From: an uncultured Eubacteriales bacterium
Lineage (GTDB): Bacteria > Bacillota > Clostridia > Christensenellales > Aristaeellaceae
Length of the DNA stretch: 64,000 nt
Direction: 5' to 3'
NCBI GenBank assembly: GCA_900315315.1
Contig: OMYT01000010.1
Coordinates: 1-64,000 of the forward strand
A model generated the notes under the pieces. The model ran no database searches. It saw only the letters and a program-made list of their open reading frames with translations, and was not told where the DNA came from. Of this stretch, positions 43,066 through 51,662 are shown one piece after another (the first letter of the stretch is position 1; every line of letters begins with the position of its first letter). The position numbers and the translations under genes were made by a program.

Positions 43066-45159
43066 ATGTGGACGATGATACTCAAGATGACGGGAGCAAC
43101 TCTGCTCTATGTGGCGATCACGGCAGGGCTGTGGTTCATGCGCCGGAAGAAGGAAAAACTCGGGACGGGACTTCAGGTGCTGATCGGGCTGATCTACGGC
43201 GGCTGCTCCGTGCTGGCGAATCATATCGGCATCGATTATGGCGATATGGTCCTGAACGTACGTGATATCGGCCCGCTGGCAGCCGGTCTGTTCTTCAGCC
43301 CGGTGAGCGGTATCATCGCCGGCATCATCGGCGGCGTGGAACGCATCCTGGCCGGGGAACTGTGGAACATCGGACGATTTACGGAGATTGCCTGCGGCAT
43401 AAGCACGTGCCTGGCAGGATTCCTGGCTGCCCTGCTCAATAAGAAGATCTATCAGGGAAAGCGTCCGCCGGTGCCCCAGGCCTTTTTCCTGGGCGCGGTG
43501 ATGGAAGTATTCCATATGTACGCGGTGCTGTTTACCAACCGGCAGGATATGGCGATGGCATACAGGGTGGTACAGACGGCGGCGGTTCCGATGATCAGTT
43601 TCACGGCGGTCGGCATGGCGCTGTGCTCCGCGGTGGTGATGAAGGTATCCGGCGAGAAGCGGGAATCCAGATTGCTGGACGACGAGGGCAGGATTCCGCT
43701 GACCGTCCATTTCCAGCGGCGCCTGGTCATTGTGACCACCGGGATATTCCTGGTTAACTTTGTCATTTCCTGGGGAATCCAGACACGGATAGCGGACTCG
43801 AACGCCTCCATCGCGCTGAGTTATATCAGCTACGGAAACAGAAAGATCTATGAGGAAAACGGAAAGAATATCGAGGCGCTGAAGAACCACCTGCAGGAAC
43901 AGTACCATACAGATATCTTCTTCTGGCTGGTCGACGCCGACAGCGGGGAATTCCTTATGGATCCCGGCCTTGAGATCCCCGGCAACAGAATCAAAGGGGA
44001 GGATCTGGAGAAAGCAAAGGAACAGGCGGACCAGGATGTTTACAGGATGGAGATCCGGACCGCGTATGATACGGAGGTGCTGTGCAGCAGCAGATACATC
44101 GGGGAGAAAGCGCTGCTGATGGTCATGGAGCCGCTCTCTATTGTCTATCAGAACCGGAACGGGCAGGTTTATGAGAACACGCTGTCAGATCTGCTGGTGT
44201 TCACGGTTCTGTACGTGCTGGTTGCGATGCTGCTGGACAAGCTGGTGATCAGAAGCCTGCAGCGGGTCAACGTCTCGCTGGACCGGATCACGGACGGCCA
44301 TCTGGACGAGAAAGTCTGGGTGCGCAGTTCTTCGGAGTTTTCGGAACTGAGTGATGACATCAACCAGATGGTGACAGCGCTGCGGGGGTATATCGACCAG
44401 GCGGAAAAGCGGATGCAGGACGAGCTGAAACTGGCGAGAAACATCCAGGATGCCGCGCTGCCAAAGAACTTTACCCTGTCTGAGGAAAGCATCGACCTGT
44501 ATGCCCTGATGACACCGGCGAAACAGGTCGGCGGTGATTTCTACGACTTCTTCTACTGTGACCGGGACAAGCTGTGCCTGGTGATCGCGGACGTGAGCGG
44601 CAAAGGCGTGCCGGCGGCGCTGTTCATGATGCGGGCCAAGACGGCCATCAAGAACTACGCAAGCCACGGGCATGGCCCCGCGAAGGTGCTGGAGCATGTG
44701 AACCATACCCTGTGCGAGGGCAACGACGCGGAGATGTTTGTGACGGTCTGGCTGGGAATCCTCGACCTGAACACCGGGAAGATCCAATGCGCAAATGCCG
44801 GCCATGAGTATCCGGTGCTGATGCGCGCCGGCGGCGACTATGAGCTGTTGAAGGACAAGCACGGGCTGGCACTGGCCGCGATGGATGGCATTTCCATGAA
44901 GGAATATGAGATCGACCTGGATCCCGGCGACAGGTTGTTCGTCTACACGGACGGCGTACCGGAAGCCATCAACGAAAAGGTGGAGGCATACGGGACGGAG
45001 CGGCTGTGCGAGAAGTTGAACGCGCTGAAGAACGTGTCGCAGCAGCAGACGCTGGAAAGCGTGCTGCGTGATATCCGGAATTTCGCGGGTGCAGCGGAGC
45101 AGTTCGACGATATTACGATGCTCGGGATCACATACGGGGGAGCGGTCAGCGGAGAGTGA
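43066..45159 (+). CDS. 5TMR-type membrane sensor PP2C phosphatase (SpoIIE family)
   Basis: 697 residues; AGGAG 10 nt before the ATG. The N-terminal five to six spans match the 5TMR-LYT sensor domain (DIGPLAAGLFFSPVSGIIAGIIGGVERI), as in LytS-type receptors. A further span (about 225-245), an extracellular segment (about 250-375), a last span (about 380-400), HAMP-like region and SpoIIE phosphatase domain (about 485-690) follow. Metal motifs QVGGDFYDFF, IADVSGKGVPAALFM, NAGHEYP and DDITM are complete. The catalytic half is close to that of the protein at 23498, the sensor is not. Confidence 0.92.
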   Translation: MWTMILKMTGATLLYVAITAGLWFMRRKKEKLGTGLQVLIGLIYGGCSVLANHIGIDYGDMVLNVRDIGPLAAGLFFSPVSGIIAGIIGGVERILAGELWNIGRFTEIACGISTCLAGFLAALLNKKIYQGKRPPVPQAFFLGAVMEVFHMYAVLFTNRQDMAMAYRVVQTAAVPMISFTAVGMALCSAVVMKVSGEKRESRLLDDEGRIPLTVHFQRRLVIVTTGIFLVNFVISWGIQTRIADSNASIALSYISYGNRKIYEENGKNIEALKNHLQEQYHTDIFFWLVDADSGEFLMDPGLEIPGNRIKGEDLEKAKEQADQDVYRMEIRTAYDTEVLCSSRYIGEKALLMVMEPLSIVYQNRNGQVYENTLSDLLVFTVLYVLVAMLLDKLVIRSLQRVNVSLDRITDGHLDEKVWVRSSSEFSELSDDINQMVTALRGYIDQAEKRMQDELKLARNIQDAALPKNFTLSEESIDLYALMTPAKQVGGDFYDFFYCDRDKLCLVIADVSGKGVPAALFMMRAKTAIKNYASHGHGPAKVLEHVNHTLCEGNDAEMFVTVWLGILDLNTGKIQCANAGHEYPVLMRAGGDYELLKDKHGLALAAMDGISMKEYEIDLDPGDRLFVYTDGVPEAINEKVEAYGTERLCEKLNALKNVSQQQTLESVLRDIRNFAGAAEQFDDITMLGITYGGAVSGE

Positions 45160-45175
45160 AGAGTGGAGAGATCCG

Positions 45176-45204
45176 TTGACAAAGAAGGCTTCGGGATATA
45201 CAAT
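45176..45204 (+). promoter_or_regulatory. Promoter of purA
   Basis: TTGACA (45176-45181), 17-bp spacer, TACAAT (45199-45204). It starts 16 bases after the stop of the phosphatase gene. Confidence 0.85.
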
Positions 45205-45287
45205 ATCAATATTCACCGGATTTTTTGGAACCGAGTTGTCAGACGAAACGAGACGAGACGAAAACAACCCGAAAGGTGGATCAGATT

Positions 45288-46565
45288 ATGGCATGCACAG
45301 CTATCGTGGGCATTAACTGGGGAGATGAAGGCAAGGGCCGGATGGTCGATTTGCTGACCGAGGCTTTCGACGTTGTTGTGCGCTTTCAGGGCGGCGGGAA
45401 TGTCAGCCATGAAGTAATCAATCAGTACGGACGGTTTAAACTGCATACGCTGCCTTCCGGGGTCTGCCGGAAAGGCGTCGTGAACATCCTGGGAAACGGT
45501 GTGGCGCTGGACCCGGAAAGCCTGTCCAAAGAGATCGAGGATGTACAATCCAAAGGCATTGAGATTACGCCTGATAATCTGAAAATCAGCGACCGGGCGA
45601 GCCTGCTGCTTCCATGGCACCGGGAACTGGACACGCTGGAAGAGGCGCGGCTGAAGGACAAGAAGTTCGGCAGCACGAAGCAGGGAATTGCCCCCTTCTA
45701 CAGCGACAAATATCAGAAGAAGACCGTCATGGCCGGCGAACTGTTCTATCCGAAGACGCTGAAAAAGCATCTGAAGGATCTGATGACCTGGAAGAACATG
45801 ATCCTGACCAAGGTGTACGGCGCGGAGCCGGTAACGGAAGCGGACCTTGACAAATGGATGAAGGAAAGCTGCGAGAAGATCAAACCCTACATCCAGGACA
45901 CGCGGGCCTACCTGCTGCAGGCGCAGAACGACAACAAACGGATTCTGTTTGAAGCGACGCTGGGCACGCTGCGGGACCTGGACTACGGGATTTATCCCTT
46001 CACGACGAGCTCCAACACGCTGGCGGCCTATGCACCGGTGGGAAGCGGACTGCCCGGCGCGGACATCGACCGCGTGATCGGCGTGGTGAAAGCCTACTCA
46101 ACCTGCATCGGTGAAGGACCGTTCGTCTGCGAGTATTTCGGAGAGGACGCGGAGCTCCTCCGGAAAATCGGTCATGAAGGCGGAGACGCCAGCGAACGGC
46201 CGCGCCGGATCGGCCCGATCGACCTGGTGGCTACACGCTACGGGGTGGAAGTTCAGGCAGCGACGGAAATTGCCCTGACGAAGCTGGACGTGCTGAGCGA
46301 ACTGGATGAGATTCCGCTGTGCACACATTACGAGCTGAACGGCGAAAAAATCGACTATATGCCTTTCCCGGCAGTGCTGAACGACTGCAAGCCGGTATAT
46401 GAGAGCATGCCGGGCTGGAAGTGCGACATCTCCAAGGTCCGGACCTGGTGGGACCTGCCGGAGGAAGCCAAGAACTACATCATCCGCATCGAGCACGCGC
46501 TTGGCCGGGTCGTCAAATGGATCTCCATCGGACCGGAACGTCACAGCATTATCCGCCGCGGATAA
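45288..46565 (+). CDS. purA: Adenylosuccinate synthetase, divergent form
   Basis: 425 residues from ATG 45288 (AAAGGTGG upstream). Joins IMP and Asp with GTP in AMP synthesis. GDEGKGR with catalytic Asp13, and His41, are kept. Several signatures differ from common bacterial PurA: GGGNVSHEVI for GGxNAGHTI, GSTKQGIAPFYSDK for GSTxRGIGPAY, EATLGTLRDLDYGIYPFTTSSNT for EGAQGxLLDIDHGTYPFVTSSN and ERPRRIGPIDLVATRYG for RRRRxGWFDxVALRYA. Length and order remain those of PurA. Probably a diverged lineage-specific clade; a change of substrate is possible but not shown. Confidence 0.9.
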   Translation: MACTAIVGINWGDEGKGRMVDLLTEAFDVVVRFQGGGNVSHEVINQYGRFKLHTLPSGVCRKGVVNILGNGVALDPESLSKEIEDVQSKGIEITPDNLKISDRASLLLPWHRELDTLEEARLKDKKFGSTKQGIAPFYSDKYQKKTVMAGELFYPKTLKKHLKDLMTWKNMILTKVYGAEPVTEADLDKWMKESCEKIKPYIQDTRAYLLQAQNDNKRILFEATLGTLRDLDYGIYPFTTSSNTLAAYAPVGSGLPGADIDRVIGVVKAYSTCIGEGPFVCEYFGEDAELLRKIGHEGGDASERPRRIGPIDLVATRYGVEVQAATEIALTKLDVLSELDEIPLCTHYELNGEKIDYMPFPAVLNDCKPVYESMPGWKCDISKVRTWWDLPEEAKNYIIRIEHALGRVVKWISIGPERHSIIRRG

Positions 46566-46644
46566 AAATCACACAGATGCGAAGCCGGACCGAAAGGCCG
46601 GAACGTCATAAAAAGAAATCTTATGAAAGAAGGGTATCTCACAC

Positions 46645-47904
46645 ATGAAAGGTAACGTTATTGTCGGTCAGTCCGGCGGCCCCACTGCTGTTATCAACTC
46701 CAGCCTTGCGGGCGTTTACAAGACGGCGATGGAGCGCGGCTTTACCAAGGTGTACGGCATGCGCAACGGCATCCAGGGCTTCCTGGACGAGCAGTACATC
46801 GATATGAGCCAGTATATCCGGAACGAGCTGGATCTGGAACTGCTGAAGCGGACGCCTTCCGCCTTCCTGGGCACCTGCCGCTACAAGCTGCCTGAGATCC
46901 ACGAAGGCAAGGAGATCTATGAGCGGATCTTCGAACTGCTGAACAAGCTGGATATCGAAGTGTTCATCTACATCGGCGGTAACGACAGCATGGATACCAT
47001 CAAGAAGCTGAGCGACTACAGCCTGCTGACCGGCGCCAAGCAGCGCTTCGTCGGCTGTCCGAAGACCATCGATAACGACCTGGCCATGACAGACCATACC
47101 CCCGGCTTCGGCAGCGCGGCCAAGTACATCGCCACCTCCACAAAGGAGATTATCTGCGACGCGATGGGCTTCAGCTACAAAAAGAAGAACGTGAATATTA
47201 TCGAGGTCATGGGCCGGAACGCCGGCTGGCTGACCGGCGCGGCGGCACTGTGCCGCAGCGAGGACAATGACGGTCCCGACCTGATCTATCTGCCCGAGCT
47301 GACCTTCGATATCGACAAATTTGTCGAGAAGATCCGGAAGCTGCTGGAGAAGAAGGACGTGATCGTGGCGGTTGTGAGCGAAGGCATCAAGACCGCGGAC
47401 GGCCACTATGTGTGTGAGAAATCTGCCGGTTCTGAGACCACGGACGCTTTCGGCCATATCCAGATGACCGGTACCGCCAGCTATCTGGCCAGTGTTGTGC
47501 AGAAGGAACTGGGCTGCAAGACCCGCGCCGTGGAACTCTCCACCCTGCAGCGCGCGGCGGCTCACCTGGCCAGCAAGATCGACGTGGATGAAGCGTTCAA
47601 CGTCGGCGGCGCCTGCGTGAAGGCTGCGGACGAAGGACGGACCGGCGTCATGGTCGTCATCGTGCGCGTGTCCGACGATCCCTATCAGAGCACGACAGAT
47701 GTGAACGACGTGCACCGGATTGCCAACGACGAGAAGATTGTTCCGCGCGAGTGGATCAACAAGACCGGCGACTATGTGACCGAAGAATTCCTGGACTATG
47801 TACGGCCGCTGATTCAGGGCCAGTACACGCCCATGATGGTTGAGGGCCTGCCGCGGCATCTCACCATGAATCTGAAGAATTACGATTGGGCTTCTCATAA
47901 GTGA
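46645..47904 (+). CDS. pfp: Diphosphate-dependent 6-phosphofructokinase
   Basis: 419 residues; GAAGG about 15 nt before the ATG. Converts fructose 6-phosphate and PPi to fructose 1,6-bisphosphate, reversibly. PPi use is read from GGND (111-114) in place of GGDG and Lys140 in PKTIDND where ATP enzymes have Gly. Active-site MGRNAGWLTG and PPi-type length agree. Saves ATP in glycolysis of fermenting anaerobes. A separate gene ended by its own terminator at 47953. Confidence 0.95.
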   Translation: MKGNVIVGQSGGPTAVINSSLAGVYKTAMERGFTKVYGMRNGIQGFLDEQYIDMSQYIRNELDLELLKRTPSAFLGTCRYKLPEIHEGKEIYERIFELLNKLDIEVFIYIGGNDSMDTIKKLSDYSLLTGAKQRFVGCPKTIDNDLAMTDHTPGFGSAAKYIATSTKEIICDAMGFSYKKKNVNIIEVMGRNAGWLTGAAALCRSEDNDGPDLIYLPELTFDIDKFVEKIRKLLEKKDVIVAVVSEGIKTADGHYVCEKSAGSETTDAFGHIQMTGTASYLASVVQKELGCKTRAVELSTLQRAAAHLASKIDVDEAFNVGGACVKAADEGRTGVMVVIVRVSDDPYQSTTDVNDVHRIANDEKIVPREWINKTGDYVTEEFLDYVRPLIQGQYTPMMVEGLPRHLTMNLKNYDWASHK

Positions 47905-47909
47905 TGACA

Positions 47910-47950
47910 GGGGGGCTTTCCGATCGCCCCCCAAACCCCCTTCGGTTCGG
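47910..47950 (+). repeat. Hairpin element after pfp
   Basis: Stem GGGGGGC/GCCCCCC around TTTCCGATC, then AAACCCCCTTCGG. A conventional terminator follows, so the element is not needed for termination here. Confidence 0.87.
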
Positions 47951-47952
47951 TG

Positions 47953-47980
47953 CCTCCCCGTAAAGACGGGGAGGTTTTTT
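47953..47980 (+). terminator. Terminator of pfp
   Basis: Stem CCTCCCCGT/ACGGGGAGG, AAAG loop, followed by TTTTTT. Confidence 0.95.
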
Positions 47981-48019
47981 ACGGAGATCTTTAAATTATT
48001 ACAAAAAGATGAAAAGTTG

Positions 48020-48048
48020 TTGACATTTTGTGACGATTAAGATACAAT
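48020..48048 (+). promoter_or_regulatory. Promoter of the peptidoglycan-binding protein gene
   Basis: TTGACA (48020-48025), 17-bp spacer, TACAAT (48043-48048). A leader hairpin GGGACA/TGTCCC with ACTG loop lies at 48071-48086 and the SD GGGAGG precedes the ATG. Confidence 0.85.
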
Positions 48049-48111
48049 CACCGTGTATACGAATGTCAACGGGACAACTGTGTCCCAAGGCTGTGTGCGG
48101 GAGGTTTTGAA

Positions 48112-50319
48112 ATGTTCAAGCTGAAAAAGAGACTTCACATTCTGCCGGTGCTGGCGATGGTGACCGTGCTTGCTTTCAGTGCTGTTCCGGTGACGGGCGG
48201 CGCGGCAGGAAGCGATGCGGAGCCGACGGCAACGCTGGAGATCGTGAGCAGCTATCCTTACACCACAAAAACAAAGGTGAAGGTGAATCTGCGCGCTTCC
48301 CGCTCTGTTCGCAGCGAACTGCTGAAACATATTCCGGCCGGCGCTGAGATTACGGTAAACAGCGTGAGCCAGAAAAGCGGCTGGGCCAATGTAACCTACG
48401 GCAAGTACACCGGCTATCTGAAATCCGAGTATATCGTGCTGAAGGAAGTCAAGAAGATCAAGGTGACGCCTACGCCCACCCCTGTTCCTACGCTGAGCCC
48501 GGAGGAAGATGCCGGCGGATATCAGATTCTTCAGAAAAACGATTCCGGAGCTGCCGTAAAAGCGCTGCAGGAAGCGCTGATTGAACTGGGATATCTGAAA
48601 GGAACGGCGGACGGCAAATTCGGCGCCGGCACAGAGAAGGCCGTGAAGGCTTTCCAGGAGAAAAACGATTATCCGGTTACAGGCATTATGGACGCCAACA
48701 TCCAGGCTTTCCTGTATACGGGATCACCGAAGAGCGCAAGCGGGGACAAAACCAATGTCAGAACCCTGAGCCCTGTGGAAGGCGTTTCCATGAAAAAAGG
48801 CAACAAAGGCTCCCAGGTCACGGCGCTGCAGGAGAGACTGAAAGAACTGGGCTACTATAAGGATGCGCCGACAGGCACCTATGATACGAACACCATCGGC
48901 GCGGTACGCTCCTTCCAGAAAAAGAACGGCCTGAAGGCAGACGGTACGGCAGGGGAAGAAACCCAGAAAGCGATTTATTCCGCAGATGCAATCACTGCTG
49001 ACGCCACACCGACGCCGAAGGTGACTGAGGAGCCGACACCCACGCCCACTGTGGCGGTGCCGGAGGAGTCCCTGAAGGACGGAGCCAAAGGCGCCGACGT
49101 CAAAACACTGCAGAAGCGGCTGAAAGATCTGGGCTATTTCAAGCATACCGTTGACGGCAAGTTCGGCCGGGATACCACGAACGCGCTCAAAGAATTCCAG
49201 GCGGATCACGGACTGGAAGCTGACGGCGTGGCGGGAAAAGCCACCTATGAGGTTCTGTTCAGTGAAAACGCGATGAAGAAAGGGACAACGCCGACGCCTG
49301 TTCCCACGGAGACACCGAATCCCGAAGATGAAGAGGATGCCGTCGCATGGCCCAAGCTGACAAAAGACAGCACGGGCGACAACGTGGCACAGCTGCAGGA
49401 AGCGCTGATTGAATTGGGCTACCTGAGCGGAAAGGCAGACGGAACATACGGGGAAAAGACCGTGACGGCGGTGAAGAACTTCCAGAAGGCCAATGGACTG
49501 ACCGCAGACGGTACGGCCGGAGAAGAAACCCAGAAGGTCCTTTACGGCGGAAACGCCAAGGCCGCTTCGGCAGCGGCAAAGGCTACGGCGACTCCGAAAG
49601 CGACAGCTACGCCCACTCCGACGCCGGAGCCCACCGTGCTGAAAACCGGATCCAAAGGCAGCGAAGTCAAGGAACTGCAGAACAAACTGATCAAGCTGGG
49701 ATATCTGACCGGCAAGGCGGACGGCGTATACGGAACGAAGACGGCAGAAGCTGTGGCTGCTTTCCAGAAAGCCAGCAAACTGACCGCGGACGGCGTGGCG
49801 GGAGAGAAAACGCTGAGTAAGCTGAACAGCGCTTCCGCGACGGCGGGCAGTACGACGACAACAGCAGCAAGCACTTCCTCAGCAAAGTCCAGCAGTTCGG
49901 GAGCGCAGTACGCGAACTGGTATGACAAGATTAAAGCCATAGCCCGGAAGTATCCGTATGTTACCATAACTGATATCGGTACCGGGATCAGCTGGCAGGG
50001 GCACATTATTTCCCTGGGCGCGCACGCAGACTATGAGCCTGTGACCGCGAACGATACGGCAAAACTTCTGAAAGCGTTCGGCGGCAATACCTGGACGCCC
50101 AGAGCGGTGTATGTCAAATTCTCGGACGGGAGCGTTTATATCGGATCGACGCATTCCATGCCTCACGATGTGTATCACATCAAAGACAATAACTTCAACG
50201 GACACAGCTGTATTCACTTCCCGCGGACGCAGGAACAGGTTTCTGCAATCGGACCGTACGCGACGAAGCATCAGGAGACAATCGACGCAGCCTGGGGAGC
50301 AAGTCAAAAGACGAAGTAA
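48112..50319 (+). CDS. Cell-wall protein: SH3b, five PG_binding_1 repeats, C-terminal HxC domain
   Basis: 735 residues, exported (signal 1-35). SH3b domain about 45-110; five PG_binding_1 repeats of about 60 residues (starting near 140, 225, 320, 420 and 515), each with the LQxxLxxLGYxxGxxDGxFGxxTxxAVxxFQ pattern and joined by Pro/Thr linkers (PTPTPVPTL and similar). The last 140 residues contain GSTHSMPHDVYHI and GHSCIHFPRT, whose HxC plus upstream His recall the L,D-transpeptidase site (SHGC) but in an unfamiliar fold context. Inferred role: wall-bound enzyme or scaffold acting on peptidoglycan. The catalytic assignment is tentative; a genuine YkuD enzyme is encoded next door. Confidence 0.85.
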   Translation: MFKLKKRLHILPVLAMVTVLAFSAVPVTGGAAGSDAEPTATLEIVSSYPYTTKTKVKVNLRASRSVRSELLKHIPAGAEITVNSVSQKSGWANVTYGKYTGYLKSEYIVLKEVKKIKVTPTPTPVPTLSPEEDAGGYQILQKNDSGAAVKALQEALIELGYLKGTADGKFGAGTEKAVKAFQEKNDYPVTGIMDANIQAFLYTGSPKSASGDKTNVRTLSPVEGVSMKKGNKGSQVTALQERLKELGYYKDAPTGTYDTNTIGAVRSFQKKNGLKADGTAGEETQKAIYSADAITADATPTPKVTEEPTPTPTVAVPEESLKDGAKGADVKTLQKRLKDLGYFKHTVDGKFGRDTTNALKEFQADHGLEADGVAGKATYEVLFSENAMKKGTTPTPVPTETPNPEDEEDAVAWPKLTKDSTGDNVAQLQEALIELGYLSGKADGTYGEKTVTAVKNFQKANGLTADGTAGEETQKVLYGGNAKAASAAAKATATPKATATPTPTPEPTVLKTGSKGSEVKELQNKLIKLGYLTGKADGVYGTKTAEAVAAFQKASKLTADGVAGEKTLSKLNSASATAGSTTTTAASTSSAKSSSSGAQYANWYDKIKAIARKYPYVTITDIGTGISWQGHIISLGAHADYEPVTANDTAKLLKAFGGNTWTPRAVYVKFSDGSVYIGSTHSMPHDVYHIKDNNFNGHSCIHFPRTQEQVSAIGPYATKHQETIDAAWGASQKTK

Positions 50320-50325
50320 AATAAT

Positions 50326-50387
50326 GGGGGGCTTTCCGAACCTCGGGATGACACGGAGGAGATCCCTCGACTTCGCTCGGGATGACA
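50326..50387 (+). repeat. Chimeric repeat: hairpin element half plus GAGATCC...GGATGACA copies
   Basis: Begins with GGGGGCTTTCCGA, the left half of the TTTCCGATC family (50326-50339), runs directly into ACCTCGGGATGACA (right half of the other family) and then a full copy GGAGATCCCTCG...CTCGGGATGACA at 50358-50387. The two families are joined at one site. Confidence 0.75.
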
Positions 50388-50447
50388 TAGTTTGCATGTG
50401 CGGAAACAAAAAAAGAAAAGAGTCGTTTCCTATATTCTGGCAAAACG

Positions 50448-50479
50448 AAAAGCCGGGCTTTAATGCTTCCGGCTTTTTT
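50448..50479 (+). terminator. Terminator overlapping the convergent gene's C-terminus
   Basis: Arms AAAAGCCGG (50448-50456) and CCGGCTTTT (50469-50477), then T to 50479. The right arm doubles as the last codons (KSRKH) and stop of the convergent L,D-transpeptidase gene. Confidence 0.88.
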
Positions 50480-51662
50480 CGTTGAGTTCGTCTATTTTTT
50501 CCCGGCGGCCCTGGGGGGCGCAGCCCGGGCAGGGGGTCAGTTTGCTGTAAGGCTTTTCATCCAGCTCGCCGTAGGTGAAGGATGTCATGGGCTCGTATTT
50601 ATCCTTGACGAGGGAACAGGTCGGCTGGGAGTGGTAGTTGGTTCCGCCTTTAGGATTATAGTACAGGAGCAGCTCATCGGAAGGATAGGTCAGCTCCCGG
50701 TCCAGATCATCCCAGATGATCACTTTGGTATAGGGTTTACGGTGCAGGTTATCCCAGAGCCACTTGGCATTGACGCCCTCGGGAGTGAGCTGGCGCTGCA
50801 CACGGATACAGCCATGGCTGGCTTTTTCGCCCAGATAGCGCTCACAGCGGGCATAGGAGGTGAAAGTTACCCCGTTCCGGTCGGTTTCTTCCCGGCTGGG
50901 CACCTCATGGACGAGGATACCGCTGTTGATGCGGATGCCGTAGGCGCACCAGAGCGTTTCCGCCTGGAAGCCGCCGACCCAGCTGACCATCAGGAATTCA
51001 CCGGCGGGGGTCTCGTGGAAGAGATGCTCTTTGTTCTTGGCAAAACCGGTGGAGCAGAGCATGGTTGTAAAAAGCTTGCCTTCTTTAAAGACATAGAGCC
51101 GCTGCTGCAGCTTATCGATGACGATGCCGTAGGTTTGGTCGACCTCTTCTTCTTTCAGGCGGTCGGTTCTGACATACCCCTGGAACTGCTCGGCAAAGAC
51201 CTTGACCGCGGAGCCTTCCTCCGAAGAGGAATAGGCTTCGATCAGTGTCCACGTATCGCCCCGCTCCAGGACATGGACCGCCTGGCTGGCACAGGTGACT
51301 ACCCCTACATAATCCTTGCAGTCCTCATCCGGCCGGGCAAGCACACGAACCTGTTCCCGCTGTTTGCCTGTGAGCACGGTGACCGGCTGGGTAAGGACTT
51401 TCCAGATGGCTTCCTCATCCATATGCCCCATTTCCAGCTTCCAGAAACAGACATCATGATCACATTTGACCGCGCTGTGCTCATTGGGTGTATGGTAAAA
51501 GACATCCGTGGCCAGCAGGGTATCCCCGGGACCGTCCGGAAGGTCCTCCCACTCTTCGATTTCGTCCTGTTCTTCGGACAGGTCGATCTCCTCATCCTCC
51601 GCAAGGGCAAAGGAGAAGAGAACTGTCAGACAAAGCAGCAGGGCTGTGATTTTCTTTTTCAT
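50460..51662 (-). CDS. L,D-transpeptidase (YkuD family)
   Basis: 400 residues from ATG 51662, which overlaps the asnA stop (TGATG); a GTG one codon upstream is possible. Signal peptide MKKKITALLLCLTVLFSFALA, an acidic stretch, an SH3-like region (about 85-175), then the YkuD catalytic domain (about 190-330) with GILVHEVP and the active-site motif ASHGCIRV containing the nucleophile Cys. Makes 3-3 peptidoglycan cross-links or attaches proteins. A C-terminal 60-residue segment with two Cys (CSLVKDKY, CPGCAPQGRREK) resembles an Excalibur-like metal site. No SD, so translation depends on asnA. Confidence 0.92.
   Translation of the reverse strand: MKKKITALLLCLTVLFSFALAEDEEIDLSEEQDEIEEWEDLPDGPGDTLLATDVFYHTPNEHSAVKCDHDVCFWKLEMGHMDEEAIWKVLTQPVTVLTGKQREQVRVLARPDEDCKDYVGVVTCASQAVHVLERGDTWTLIEAYSSSEEGSAVKVFAEQFQGYVRTDRLKEEEVDQTYGIVIDKLQQRLYVFKEGKLFTTMLCSTGFAKNKEHLFHETPAGEFLMVSWVGGFQAETLWCAYGIRINSGILVHEVPSREETDRNGVTFTSYARCERYLGEKASHGCIRVQRQLTPEGVNAKWLWDNLHRKPYTKVIIWDDLDRELTYPSDELLLYYNPKGGTNYHSQPTCSLVKDKYEPMTSFTYGELDEKPYSKLTPCPGCAPQGRREKIDELNEKSRKH

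Noticed and set aside
45288-46565. PurZ-type 2-aminoadenylosuccinate synthetase (Z-genome system)
   Set aside because: The catalytic Asp13 typical of PurA is kept, and no phage genes or other Z-genome genes are nearby; kept as divergent PurA.
48112-50319. PG_binding_1 repeats as a tandem DNA repeat or CRISPR-like array
   Set aside because: Periodicity of about 270-300 bases follows protein domains; DNA identity between units is modest and the frame is open throughout.
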